A DNA stretch of 64,000 nt from contig NW_022985708.1 of NCBI RefSeq assembly GCF_902459465.1, forward strand, positions 156,549 through 220,548, in the 5' to 3' direction. The stretch is from Asterias rubens (taxonomy: Eukaryota > Echinodermata > Asteroidea > Forcipulatida > Asteriidae). Numbering within the stretch: the first letter of the stretch is position 1; each line of letters begins with the position of its first letter. Positions 51,499 through 61,620 of the stretch are shown one piece after another. Under the pieces are notes generated by a model. That model was not told the DNA's origin. It made no database searches and was given only the letters and a program-made list of their open reading frames with translations. A program made the position numbers and the translations under genes.

Positions 51499-51899
51499 TG
51501 TAACGTACTGCCAGGGTCCTTGTTTGCTCTGTAGCCAACGCAGACAGAAAACAAACGAACTCAAATTCCGTTGAATATGAAACACACTGATTTATTTAAT
51601 ACTTCAAGAAGAACAACTTATTCCATTATCACTCACTGAACTCAACATTTGGTCTGTCCACACATCTTAATCATACACAATACATTGTATAGAAAAGGCG
51701 CCAAAACAACGCATCCGGTCCGCGCACCTGGATAATCTCTTATAATTATGTTATACAATGTTATACATCATCGATAGTTCATCCAATCACAGAACAGTTC
51801 ACCGAAAGTTCAAGCCAGCTGCCGTGGGAGCGTTGTCCTCCAAGATCCGGCGGGGCCACTCCAACGCACCGGCGGGGCGCACAGTTTCAGTTCGTTACA
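51499..51899 (-). repeat. 5' LTR of the small LTR element
   Basis: 401 nt; its inner edge carries the leucine-type primer-binding site. Confidence 0.9.
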
Positions 51900-52259
51900 C
51901 TCCTATCTGTACTTCCGCGTCACGTGACTCGATCTCCTTTATGACGTTTTTGGGGTCACGTGCATATCATTATCTCAATGTCCTACTTTTACGTTAGGGG
52001 GGCGGAGGGGGTCATGCGAGTGCTAGGGTTGTCGTTTCTTTTTCCAGTGCAAATACACAGATGATGGTAAAGTAATATTTTATTTGGAATCAGTAGGGCT
52101 TGTTTTATAAAGTATATGTGTTTCCGTCCCTCAAAGCTATCATTTTCCACGCACTTTAAGCAGGTCTTTCCATGAAGAACGAATTTCTTTTTAAAAGCCA
52201 GCACTGTTTGCTTCCTGGTATTTGTATGAAATTATAAAGGAACATGTGTATCCACTTAC

Positions 52260-55200
52260 TTTGATTAAGGAATCTGCATGACTCCCCGCCAGACAATTGT
52301 CTTGAGTCTCACTTCTGCCTGCATCATTGCTCAACATAAAATTGTCATCAACTGCAGTAGGCAACTCTTCCACTTCCTGGGAGAGGCCATCTTGCAATTG
52401 TTCAACACTTGCATGTAAATCCTGGGAAAGAATATCAGAAAAATAAACATCAACATTAATTAAACAGTAATCAAAATTAAAACCCTGCTTGTTGCAGAAG
52501 TCATACAGTTTAAGACCAAAGTTAAGGTCAAACATCTCTGTGCAAAACCTTTAGCGACTGAAAGAGCTACAATCCTATGCAGTTCTGGGATAAAATGATG
52601 AGAAGTTCTTGTGAAATGAAGTTTTTAATATGAAAACCTCAAGTTTGAACTGGAAGTCAAGGTCAAATGGTACATACTCTGTGACGCACCTGCTTAATTT
52701 TCAAAGACCTTTCTAATGATGCACAGATTGTAGAATATTGTTTGAATTATTGAGCTACCTTTTTTTCATATAATTACTTTGATTTAAAGCAGTTGAACAT
52801 CATGATTTTGTGTGCCATCTTCATACTGATCCTCAACTCTCTGATGAGTAGCAAGGCTTTATTTAATTTCATCTGTATTGAGATGAGTTGAGAGGAAGAA
52901 GAAGATGAGTACAAAAAAAGAAGAAAAAATCTATATATCAAGAGGTGTTGTACTCATATTACATGAACACCTTACCACAAGACTTTTGTGAAGTTGTTCA
53001 CTAAAATACCTCTTTCCTACCATGTTAACTTTCAACACTAAACAGTTTTGTATTTCATTTGTAGGTAATAATGAACTGTATAATTATGTGTTCATACCTT
53101 TTTATTTTTCCAAGGAAGCTTATCTACACCATAGTGGTACAGAATCTCAGAACCCCTCAATATAGGTTTGATTGAGAGAAGGCAAAGTACTGGTGTGTCA
53201 CCATCCATTACAACTTTCATTCTTGCATTAATTTCTCTGCCCTCTCCATGGTTGACAAGGCGTCCCAATATTTTTCCACTTTGGGGTTCAACTGTGGCAT
53301 CGATACTGAAAAACAATATTAAAAATAAACACAAGCTAGCTATCAATCTCAATCCCAGATCCAAAAAAATATTAAGGAACAACCCTTTGGACAACACAGT
53401 TTGTCAACTGTGCACAATGGACTTTAACCTATTAGAACTTATTTCTTCCAAATTTAGAGTGAACATGGCCTTTAAAAATTAACTCTCATTGTCTTTCCAT
53501 CAACTTGGTTGTGTGGCTGCTGTAAATTTCACTGTTGTCCTGAGATCTGATTTTCCAGCAAACTTGCCAGGAAGGCCTTTATGTTTTTTGTTTTCTTTTA
53601 AAAGTGACGAATTAAAAACTTAAATAGCATATAATCTCAATTAATAAACCATTGGTCTGCGCTAAAAAAAAAAAAAACAGTTTTACACTCGGGTACATAG
53701 GGTACACTATTAAAAACCATCAAAAGCTGTGTTGACATTGGACCATTTGTTTTTAAATATTTATTTAGTTATTATTTATTGACTTTTCTTTCTTTCTTTA
53801 GTTAACTTACATGTATTATTTATTTATTTGACTTATTTACTGTATTTATGTTTTGAATTTTATCTATTTATTTATGCTATTATATTAAATAGTCTTTAAT
53901 TTTATTTATTTTGTTTTTATAATTTTTATAAATATATTTATTATATATATGTATATATATATATTTTTTTTATTTTATTTTATTATTCAGTATTTTATTA
54001 TATTTCATTATTATTTTTTTGTGTTTGTTTGGTGGGGGTGGAAACAGAGCAAGTGGGGGGTACATGTATTCTTCCCTTTTTAAGTAAAAAATAAATACAT
54101 TATTAATGTTAATCCGTAAAAATTAAAGCCAAACTCAGCTTGCTAGTTTGCCAGGCCCAGTTCCGACCAGTTACAATGTGCATATAAGTGATGCACACGG
54201 TCATGTGACATGCACTTCTAATCCATTTGTGTAATCAATGTGCTACTCAGGGGTCGATTTCACAAAACTCTTCCTAACTTAGGACTAGTCCTAAGCAATG
54301 CTAATAGATAGGACTAGTCCTAAGTTAAGACGAGTTACTCATCCTAACTTCAGACTAGTCTTATCTCTTTGTGAAATCGGCCCCTGGCATGGAATTTTTC
54401 ACATTATTACTATTCCTCAATATATTAAAGCAGACTTAAGAATTGATTTGAAATATTGAAATTGGTAATTGGCCTTTACACTCACTTAACTTACCAGTAT
54501 TTGTGTCTCCCACTGGTAAAAAAATATCGGTAAACACTTTCTAGTGTTTCTTCTCTGATGTCTCCCTCCTCAGAAGAAATCAACTCTCCATCATATTGCA
54601 GCAAAAACTCGCCTGCAGGAATATTTGTTGCAGCAAAAACTCCTCGCCCTGTTAAAATATGTAAAACAAATCAATTCAGTAAAAAAAAAGTTTAGGTTTG
54701 GGTGTCAACATTATACAAAATTATGGTAAAACAAAATGAAAACTGTAAGAAAAACAAGTAAAGTAAGGGGAGTTTTCTGTCTTAATTAACCATGTATGCC
54801 ATTCCCATTTGCATTGCCATTGGCCATGTTGGCATTGTCAACTACAGTAGTATAAAAACAACATGAAAATGATTAAGCCTTGGGCCAAGACCTACTTAAC
54901 TGTCTGTAGAGTGTAGTGTTGGTTACTTCCACTTTTTTATGCGACCTCAAACATGAAGACACAAAAAAATTATTGGGCATAGGCTACAATCCAGACTAAT
55001 TGGAACGCCAGCAAAGCAAACACCAATGTATAAGTAGGCCTAGGTCATTTAGGTAGTGTAGTACTCAGGTTGTAGTAAGTATGATGTGCTGTTTTTATGA
55101 GATCGATGGTTAAAAATAGTATTATAGCGTTACAGACTATACCGTTACTAGGGCCAGGCCTACCTTTTTCCAGTGTTTCACGGACGATAAAAAGTCCATC

Positions 55201-55278
55201 CCGGTCACCATCTCGCCTGATAAACTCCAAACACAATTCATCCTGTGATCGAGGTTTTACACGCTTTGGCCTCACCAT
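52260..55278 (-). CDS. SET-domain lysine methyltransferase-like gene (four exons seen)
   Basis: Likely protein-lysine methyltransferase of the KMT5A-like SET group. Exon 1 (55164-55278) starts MVRPKRVKPRSQDELCLEFI. Exon 2 (54495-54648) holds GRGVFAATNIPAGEFLLQYD and GELISSEEG...YFFTSGRHKYW. Exon 3 (53098-53305) completes SET with CIDATVE, GRLVNHG (NHS in most relatives), PVLCLLSIKPI and SEILYHYG. Exon 4 (52260-52421) is a linker (DLHASVEQLQDGLSQEVEEL). All sites are GT-AG and phases agree (1, 2, 0, 0). No Cys-rich post-SET is seen. The TTAA element lies 104 nt past the exon 4 donor, so downstream exons, if any, are displaced or lost. A 3' end was not found. Confidence 0.8.
53306..54494. other. 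SET-gene intron with an AT-rich tract and a MITE
   Basis: 53750-54010 is almost pure A/T low-complexity sequence. 54249-54386 is a foldback MITE. Nothing coding was seen. Confidence 0.6.
54249..54386. repeat. Foldback MITE
   Basis: Outer arms GGGGTCGATTTCACAAA and TTTGTGAAATCGGCCCC, inner palindromes TAGGACTAGTCCTAA repeated twice. About 137 nt with no coding capacity. Confidence 0.8.
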
Positions 55279-55612
55279 TTTGCAGGCTTTGAAATCATTA
55301 AGAAAGAAACAGTTTAGAAGAAAATATATCGAAGCCAGGCGCAAGTGAGCCAGAATAAGACATGTACAGTAATCAGTATGTAGTCCGCTGATCTTCGGTA
55401 ATGTACATGTACATGTACAGTCAGCTAGCTAGAGATAGATATAGACGCGGTGCATTTTAGCGCGCGCCCGCCGCCAACTTGAGGAGTTTATGAGCATGCG
55501 TAAAACAAATGCCCAGACGTCATGTTTTTCTAAAGAGTTCTAGGGTCATGTCAACTAATGGCATGGCAGCCATGTGTCCGAATAGGAGACTTTCCAACGC
55601 TAGGTGGCAGCA
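55279..55612. other. Region between the SET gene start and the 5S array
   Basis: 5' flank of the right SET gene on the minus strand, with TACATGTACATGTACA near 55401-55418 and a GCGCGCCCGCCGCC stretch near 55461-55475. No gene was seen. It could hold the SET promoter; no TATA box stood out. Confidence 0.4.
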
Positions 55613-55627
55613 TGTATGGCTGTAGAC
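55613..55627 (-). pseudogene. Truncated 5S rRNA 5' end at the array border
   Basis: Only the first ~15 nt of the gene (GTCTACAGCCATAC) remain. The sequence to the left is unrelated, so this is the break point of the array. Confidence 0.8.
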
Positions 55628-55707
55628 ACTAACTAAACTTAATGCAATGGTTTAAGTGTCAAGTCTAAAATTACAAAAGTGGTATCTCTGAAGAAAAAAA
55701 CAAAAAA

Positions 55708-55825
55708 GTCTATGGCACCCAATATTCCAAGGAGGTCTCCCATCCAAGTACTGACTGGGCCTGACGCTGCTTAACTTTGGTGATCAGATGAGAACCGGTG
55801 TTTTCAGCGTAGTATGGCTGTAGAC
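55708..55825 (-). rRNA. 5S rRNA copy 1
   Basis: Full span but diverged: TCTATGG at the 3' end, and TTTGG and CAGATG changes in the internal promoter region. Border copy. Confidence 0.85.
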
Positions 55826-55904
55826 ACTAACTAAACTTAATGCAGTGACTTAAGTGTCAAATCTATGTTTACAAAAGTTGAGTCTTTCAGGGGGAAAAAG
55901 GTAA

Positions 55905-56022
55905 GTCTATGGCACCCAGTATTCCCAGGAGGTCTCCAATCCAAGTATTGACTGGGCCTGACGCTGCTTAAATTCTGTGATCAGACGAGAACCGGTATTC
56001 TCAGCGTAGTATGGCTGTAGAC
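55905..56022 (-). rRNA. 5S rRNA copy 2
   Basis: The most diverged full-span copy (AAATTCTG and GGTATTCTC changes); possibly non-functional. Confidence 0.8.
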
Positions 56023-56103
56023 ACTTACTACACTTTATGCAGTGGCTTAAGTGTCATATCTAGGTTTACAAAAGTTGTTTCTCTGAAGAAAAAAAATATG
56101 AAA

Positions 56104-56221
56104 GTCTACGGCACCCAGTATTCCCAGGAGGACTCCAATCCAAGTACTGACTGGGCCTGACGCTGATTAACTTCCGTGATCAGACGAGAACCGGTGTTTT
56201 CAGCATAGTCTGGCTGTAGAC
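56104..56221 (-). rRNA. 5S rRNA copy 3
   Basis: Variant with GAGGACTCCAAT, GATTAACTTCCG and AGTCTGG on the + strand; the same variant returns as copies 11, 19, 26 and 34. Confidence 0.9.
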
Positions 56222-56300
56222 ACTAACTAAACTTAAAGCAGTGGTTTAAGTGTCAAGTCTTAACTTACAAAAGTGGTATCTCTGAAGAAAAAAAAGAAAA

Positions 56301-56418
56301 GTCTACGGCACCCAGTATTCCAAGGAGGTCTCCCATCCAAGTACTGACTGGGCCTGACGCTGCTTAACTTCGGTGATCAGACGAGAACCGGTGTTTTCAG
56401 CGTAGTATGGCTGTAGAC
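56301..56418 (-). rRNA. 5S rRNA copy 4
   Basis: Near consensus; marked by TTCCAAGGAGG. Recurs as copies 12, 20, 27, 35 and 41. Confidence 0.95.
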
Positions 56419-56499
56419 TCTAACTACACTTTATGCAGTGGCTTAAGTGTCAAGTCTAGGTTTACAAAAGTTGTTTCTCTGAAGAAAAAAAATAGGAAA

Positions 56500-56617
56500 G
56501 TCTACGGCACCCAGTATTCCCAGGAGGTCTCCCATCCAAGTACTGACTGGGCCTGACGCTGCTTAACTTCGGTGATCAGACGAGAACCGGTGTTTTCAGC
56601 ATAGTATGGCTGTAGAC
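56500..56617 (-). rRNA. 5S rRNA copy 5
   Basis: Consensus copy apart from CAGCATAG near the 5' end. Confidence 0.95.
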
Positions 56618-56698
56618 ATTAACTACACTTTATGCAGTGGCTTAAGTGTCAAGTCTAGATTTACAAAAGTTGTTTCTCTGAAGAAAAAAAATAGGAAA

Positions 56699-56808
56699 GT
56701 CTACGGCACCCAGTATTCCCAGGAGGTCTCCCATTAGACTGGGCCTGCGCTGCTTAACTTCGGTGATCAGACGAGAACCGGTGTTTTCAGCGACGTATGG
56801 CTGTAGAC
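56699..56808 (-). pseudogene. 5S rRNA copy 6, internal deletion
   Basis: 110 nt; the CCAAGTACTGA segment is replaced by TAGA, and the 5' region reads GCGACGTATGG. Likely non-functional. Confidence 0.85.
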
Positions 56809-56887
56809 ACTAACTAAACTTGATGCAGTGGTTTAAGTGTCAAGTCTAAAATTACAAAAGTGGTATCTCTAAAGAAAAAAAACAAAA

Positions 56888-57005
56888 GTCTACACCACCC
56901 AGTATTTCCAGTCGGTCTCCCATCCAAGTACTGACTGGGCCTGACGCTGCTTAACTTCGGTGATCAGACGAGAACCGGTGTTTTCAGCATAGTATGGCTG
57001 TAGAC
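56888..57005 (-). rRNA. 5S rRNA copy 7
   Basis: The 3' end reads CTACACCACCC instead of CTACGGCACCC, with TTTCCAGTCGG. The terminal stem is changed on one side. Confidence 0.85.
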
Positions 57006-57086
57006 ACTAACCACACTTTATGCAGTGGCTTAAGTGTCAAGTCTAGGTTTACAAAAGTTGTTTCTCTGAAGAAAAAAAATAGGAAA

Positions 57087-57204
57087 GTCTACGGCACCCA
57101 GTATTCCCAGGAGGTGTCCCATCCAAGTACTGACTGGGCCTGACGCTTCTTAACTCCAGTGATCAGACGAGAACCGGTGTTTTCAGCTTAGTATGGCTGT
57201 AGAC
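57087..57204 (-). rRNA. 5S rRNA copy 8
   Basis: Carries GAGGTGTCCC, CGCTTCTTAACTCCAG and CAGCTTAG. Confidence 0.85.
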
Positions 57205-57281
57205 ACTAACTAAACTTAATGCAGTGGTTTAACTGTCAAGCCTTAAAGTACAAAAGTGGTATCTCTAAAGAAAAAAAAAAT

Positions 57282-57399
57282 CTCTATGGCACCCAATATT
57301 CCAAGGAGGTCTCCCATCCAAGTACTGACTGGGCCTGACGCTGATTAACTTCGGTGATCAGACGAGAACCGGTGTTTTCAGCGTAGTATGGCTGTAGGC
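57282..57399 (-). rRNA. 5S rRNA copy 9
   Basis: 3' end CTCTATGGCACCCAATATTCC and 5' end GCCTACAG, changed at both termini. Confidence 0.85.
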
Positions 57400-57477
57400 A
57401 CTAACTAAACTTAATGCAGTGGTTTCAGTGTCAAGTCTAAAATTACAAAAGTGGTATCTCTGAAGAAAAAAAAAAAT

Positions 57478-57595
57478 CTCTACGGCACTCAATATTCCAA
57501 GGAGGTCTCCCATCCATGTACTGACTGGGCCTGACGCTGCTTAACTTCGGTGATCAGACGAGAACCGGTGTTTTCAGCGTAGTATGGCTGTAGAC
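57478..57595 (-). rRNA. 5S rRNA copy 10
   Basis: 3' end CTCTACGGCACTCAATATTCC, with CATCCATGTACTG internally. Confidence 0.85.
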
Positions 57596-57676
57596 ACTAA
57601 CTTCACTTTATGCAGTGGCTTAAGTGTCAAGTATAGGTTCACAAAAGTTGTTTCTCTGAAGAAAAAAAATATGAAA

Positions 57677-57794
57677 GTCTACGGCACCCAGTATTCCCAG
57701 GAGGACTCCAATCCAAGTACTGACTGGGCCTGACGCTGATTAACTTCCGTGATCAGACGAGAACCGGTGTTTTCAGCATAGTCTGGCTGTAGAC
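57677..57794 (-). rRNA. 5S rRNA copy 11
   Basis: Same variant as copy 3, 1573 nt further on; opens the second higher-order block. Confidence 0.9.
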
Positions 57795-57873
57795 ACTAAC
57801 TAAACTTAAAGCAGTGGTTTAAGTGTCAAGTCTTAAATTACAAAAGTGGTATCTCTGAAGAAAAAAAAGAAAA

Positions 57874-57991
57874 GTCTACGGCACCCAGTATTCCAAGGAG
57901 GTCTCCCATCCAAGTACTGACTGGGCCTGACGCTGCTTAACTTCGGTGATCAGACGAGAACCGGTGTTTTCAGCGTAGTATGGCTGTAGAC
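57874..57991 (-). rRNA. 5S rRNA copy 12
   Basis: Repeat of copy 4. Confidence 0.95.
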
Positions 57992-58072
57992 TCTAACTAC
58001 ACTTTATGCAGTGGCTTAAGTGTCAAGTCTAGGTTTACAAAAGTTGTTTCTCTGAAGAAAAAAAATAGGAAA

Positions 58073-58190
58073 GTCTACGGCACCCAGTATTCCCAGGAGG
58101 TCTCCCATCCAAGTACTGACTGGGCCTGACGCTGCTTAACTTCGGTGATCAGACGAGAACCGGTGTTTTCAGCGTAGTATGGCTGTAGAC
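58073..58190 (-). rRNA. 5S rRNA copy 13
   Basis: Consensus copy; counterpart of copy 5 but with CAGCGTAG. Confidence 0.95.
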
Positions 58191-58271
58191 ATTAACTACA
58201 CTTTATGCAGTGGCTTAAGTGTCAAGTCTAGATTTACAAAAGTTGTTTCTCTGAAGAAAAAAAATAGGAAA

Positions 58272-58381
58272 GTCTACGGCACCCAGTATTCCCAGGAGGT
58301 CTCCCATTAGACTGGGCCTGCGCTGCTTAACTTCGGTGATCAGACGAGAACCGGTGTTTTCAGCGACGTATGGCTGTAGAC
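58272..58381 (-). pseudogene. 5S rRNA copy 14, internal deletion
   Basis: Carries the same deletion and GCGACGTATGG change as copy 6, 1573 nt away. Confidence 0.85.
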
Positions 58382-58460
58382 ACTAACTAAACTTGATGCA
58401 GTGGTTTAAGTGTCAAGTCTAAAATTACAAAAGTGGTATCTCTGAAGAAAAAAAAGAAAA

Positions 58461-58578
58461 GTCTACACCACCCAGTATTTCCAGTCGGTCTCCCATCCAA
58501 GTACTGACTGGGCCTGACGCTGCTTAACTTCGGTGATCAGACGAGAACCGGTGTTTTCAGCATAGTATGGCTGTAGAC
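58461..58578 (-). rRNA. 5S rRNA copy 15
   Basis: Counterpart of copy 7 (CTACACCACCC). Confidence 0.85.
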
Positions 58579-58659
58579 ACTAACCACACTTTATGCAGTG
58601 GCTTAAGTGTCAAGTCTAGGTTTACAAAAGTTGTTTCTCTGAAGAAAAAAAATAGGAAA

Positions 58660-58777
58660 GTCTACGGCACCCAGTATTCCCAGGAGGTGTCCCATCCAAG
58701 TACTGACTGGGCCTGACGCTTCTTAACTCCAGTGATCAGACGAGAACCGGTGTTTTCAGCTTAGTATGGCTGTAGAC
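58660..58777 (-). rRNA. 5S rRNA copy 16
   Basis: Counterpart of copy 8. Confidence 0.85.
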
Positions 58778-58854
58778 ACTAACTAAACTTAATGCAGTGG
58801 TTTAACTGTCAAGCCTTAAAGTACAAAAGTGGTATCTCTGAAGAAAAAAAAAAT

Positions 58855-58972
58855 CTCTATGGCACCCAATATTCCAAGGAGGTCTCCCATCCAAGTACTG
58901 ACTGGGCCTGACGCTGATTAACTTCGGTGATCAGACGAGAACCGGTGTTTTCAGCGTAGTATGGCTGTAGGC
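58855..58972 (-). rRNA. 5S rRNA copy 17
   Basis: Counterpart of copy 9. Confidence 0.85.
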
Positions 58973-59050
58973 ACTAACTAAACTTAATGCAGTGGTTTCA
59001 GTGTCAAGTCTAAAATTACAAAAGTGGTATCTCTGAAGAAAAAAAAAAAT

Positions 59051-59168
59051 CTCTACGGCACTCAATATTCCAAGGAGGTCTCCCATCCATGTACTGACTG
59101 GGCCTGACGCTGCTTAACTTCGGTGATCAGACGAGAACCGGTGTTTTCAGCGTAGTATGGCTGTAGAC
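59051..59168 (-). rRNA. 5S rRNA copy 18
   Basis: Counterpart of copy 10; closes the second block. Confidence 0.85.
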
Positions 59169-59249
59169 ACTAACTTCACTTTATGCAGTGGCTTAAGTGT
59201 CAAGTATAGGTTCACAAAAGTTGTTTCTCTGAAGAAAAAAAATATGAAA

Positions 59250-59367
59250 GTCTACGGCACCCAGTATTCCCAGGAGGACTCCAATCCAAGTACTGACTGG
59301 GCCTGACGCTGATTAACTTCCGTGATCAGACGAGAACCGGTGTTTTCAGCATAGTCTGGCTGTAGAC
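59250..59367 (-). rRNA. 5S rRNA copy 19
   Basis: Copy 3 variant; opens the third block. Confidence 0.9.
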
Positions 59368-59446
59368 ACTAACTAAACTTAAAGCAGTGGTTTAAGTGTC
59401 AAGTCTTAAATTACAAAAGTGGTATCTCTGAAGAAAAAAAAGAAAA

Positions 59447-59564
59447 GTCTACGGCACCCAGTATTCCAAGGAGGTCTCCCATCCAAGTACTGACTGGGCC
59501 TGACGCTGCTTAACTTCGGTGATCAGACGAGAACCGGTGTTTTCAGCGTAGTATGGCTGTAGAC
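59447..59564 (-). rRNA. 5S rRNA copy 20
   Basis: Copy 4 variant. Confidence 0.95.
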
Positions 59565-59645
59565 TCTAACTACACTTTATGCAGTGGCTTAAGTGTCAAG
59601 TCTAGGTTTACAAAAGTTGTTTCTCTGAAGAAAAAAAATAGGAAA

Positions 59646-59763
59646 GTCTACGGCACCCAGTATTCCCAGGAGGTCTCCCATCCAAGTACTGACTGGGCCT
59701 GACGCTGCTTAACTTCGGTGATCAGACGAGAACCGGTGTTTTGAGCGTAGTATGGCTGTAGAC
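59646..59763 (-). rRNA. 5S rRNA copy 21
   Basis: Near consensus with TTGAGCGTAG; this variant returns as copies 28 and 38. Confidence 0.93.
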
Positions 59764-59842
59764 ACTAACTAAACTTGATGCAGTGGTTTAAGTGTCAAGT
59801 CTAAAATTACAAAAGTGGTATCTCTGAAGAAAAAAAAGAACA

Positions 59843-59960
59843 GTCTACACCACCCAGTATTCCCAGGAGGTCTCCCATCCAAGTACTGACTGGGCCTGAC
59901 GCTGCTTAACTTCAGTGATCAGACGAGAACCGGGATTTTCAGCGTAGTATGGCTGTAGAC
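59843..59960 (-). rRNA. 5S rRNA copy 22
   Basis: CTACACCACCC 3' end, CTTCAGTG, and a private CGGGATTTTC change. Confidence 0.85.
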
Positions 59961-60041
59961 ACTAACCACACTTTATGCAGTGGCTTAAGTGTCAAGTCTA
60001 GGTTTACAAAAGTTGTTTCTCTGAAGAAAAAAAATAGGAAA

Positions 60042-60159
60042 GTCTACGGCACCCAGTATTCCCAGGAGGTGTCCCATCCAAGTACTGACTGGGCCTGACG
60101 CTTCTTAACTTCAGTGATCAGACGAGAACCGGTGTTTTCAGCGTAGTATGGCTGTAGAC
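60042..60159 (-). rRNA. 5S rRNA copy 23
   Basis: GAGGTGTCCC and CTTCTTAACTTCAG; returns as copies 30 and 40. Confidence 0.87.
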
Positions 60160-60240
60160 ATTAACTACACTTTATGCAGTGGCTTAAGTGTCAAGTCTAG
60201 ATTTACAAAAGTTGTTTCTCTGAAGAAAAAAAATAGGAAA

Positions 60241-60352
60241 GTCTACGGCAGCCAGTATTTCCCAGGAGGTCTCCCATTAGACTGGGCCTGCCGCTTCTTA
60301 ACTCCAGTGATCAGACGAGAACCGGTGTTTTCAGCGTAGTATGGCTGTAGGC
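60241..60352 (-). pseudogene. 5S rRNA copy 24, internal deletion
   Basis: 112 nt; deletion like copy 6 but with GGCAGCCAGTATTTCCC and CTTCTTAACTCCAG. Identical in type to copy 31. Confidence 0.85.
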
Positions 60353-60430
60353 ACTAACTAAACTTAATGCAGTGGTTTCAGTGTCAAGTCTAAAATTACA
60401 AAAGTGGTATCTCTGAAGAAAAAAAAAAAT

Positions 60431-60548
60431 CTCTACGGCACTCAATATTCCAAGGAGGTCTCCCATCCATGTACTGACTGGGCCTGACGCTGCTTAACTT
60501 CGGTGATCAGACGAGAACCGGTGTTTTCAGCGTAGTATGGCTGTAGAC
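60431..60548 (-). rRNA. 5S rRNA copy 25
   Basis: Copy 10 variant; its copy 9-type neighbour is missing here, giving a 7-unit block. Confidence 0.85.
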
Positions 60549-60629
60549 ACTAACTTCACTTTATGCAGTGGCTTAAGTGTCAAGTATAGGTTCACAAAAG
60601 TTGTTTCTCTGAAGAAAAAAAATATGAAA

Positions 60630-60747
60630 GTCTACGGCACCCAGTATTCCCAGGAGGACTCCAATCCAAGTACTGACTGGGCCTGACGCTGATTAACTTC
60701 CGTGATCAGACGAGAACCGGTGTTTTCAGCATAGTCTGGCTGTAGAC
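60630..60747 (-). rRNA. 5S rRNA copy 26
   Basis: Copy 3 variant, 1380 nt after copy 19. Confidence 0.9.
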
Positions 60748-60826
60748 ACTAACTAAACTTAAAGCAGTGGTTTAAGTGTCAAGTCTTAAATTACAAAAGT
60801 GGTATCTCTGAAGAAAAAAAAGAAAA

Positions 60827-60944
60827 GTCTACGGCACCCAGTATTCCAAGGAGGTCTCCCATCCAAGTACTGACTGGGCCTGACGCTGCTTAACTTCGGT
60901 GATCAGACGAGAACCGGTGTTTTCAGCATAGTATGGCTGTAGAC
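60827..60944 (-). rRNA. 5S rRNA copy 27
   Basis: Copy 4 variant with CAGCATAG. Confidence 0.95.
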
Positions 60945-61025
60945 TCTAACTACACTTTATGCAGTGGCTTAAGTGTCAAGTCTAGGTTTACAAAAGTTGT
61001 TTCTCTGAAGAAAAAAAATAGGAAA

Positions 61026-61143
61026 GTCTACGGCACCCAGTATTCCCAGGAGGTCTCCCATCCAAGTACTGACTGGGCCTGACGCTGCTTAACTTCGGTG
61101 ATCAGACGAGAACCGGTGTTTTGAGCGTAGTATGGCTGTAGAC
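61026..61143 (-). rRNA. 5S rRNA copy 28
   Basis: Copy 21 variant (TTGAGCGTAG). Confidence 0.93.
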
Positions 61144-61222
61144 ACTAACTAAACTTGATGCAGTGGTTTAAGTGTCAAGTCTAAAATTACAAAAGTGGTA
61201 TCTCTGAAGAAAAAAAAGAACA

Positions 61223-61340
61223 GTCTACACCACCCAGTATTCCCAGGAGGTCTCCCATCCAAGTACTGACTGGGCCTGACGCTGCTTAACTTCAGTGATC
61301 AGACGAGAACCGGTGTTTTCAGCGTAGTATGGCTGTAGAC
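61223..61340 (-). rRNA. 5S rRNA copy 29
   Basis: Copy 22 counterpart without its private CGGGATTTTC change. Confidence 0.87.
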
Positions 61341-61421
61341 ACTAACCACACTTTATGCAGTGGCTTAAGTGTCAAGTCTAGGTTTACAAAAGTTGTTTCT
61401 CTGAAGAAAAAAAATAGGAAA

Positions 61422-61539
61422 GTCTACGGCACCCAGTATTCCCAGGAGGTGTCCCATCCAAGTACTGACTGGGCCTGACGCTTCTTAACTTCAGTGATCA
61501 GACGAGAACCGGTGTTTTCAGCGTAGTATGGCTGTAGAC
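61422..61539 (-). rRNA. 5S rRNA copy 30
   Basis: Copy 23 counterpart. Confidence 0.87.
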
Positions 61540-61620
61540 ATTAACTACACTTTATGCAGTGGCTTAAGTGTCAAGTCTAGATTTACAAAAGTTGTTTCTC
61601 TGAAGAAAAAAAATAGGAAA

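Larger units (their letters stand above)
49048..51899 (-). mobile_element. Non-autonomous LTR retrotransposon, 2.85 kb
   Basis: Two 401-nt LTRs (49048-49448 and 51499-51899), TGTAACGTAC...TTCGTTACA, are flanked by CTCC (49044-49047 and 51900-51903). On the minus strand the 5' LTR is followed after one A by TGGTGGCAGCGGTGGGAT (51480-51497), complementary to a leucine tRNA 3' end. The purine tract AAGGAGGGGGCAA precedes the 3' LTR. It has no RT, RNase H or integrase, and one ORF. About 4 LTR differences were seen. Confidence 0.9.
29317..52155. mobile_element. TTAA-flanked TIR element (Kolobok-like), expanded by nested insertions
   Basis: TIRs of 16 nt, AGTGCGTGGAAAATGA, lie at both ends, with TTAA duplicated at 29313-29316 and 52156-52159. 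The sequences outside the two ends are contiguous in a paralogous copy at 24640-24980, where TTAA is single: an unoccupied site. Removing the Ngaro/Gypsy-2 block and the small LTR element leaves about 4.8 kb. It contains a plus-strand ballast-domain gene and a minus-strand THAP/Kolobok-type remnant. The remnant lacks its catalytic middle, so this copy should be non-autonomous. TTAA target plus THAP start is the Kolobok signature; the family assignment is from memory. Confidence 0.85.
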
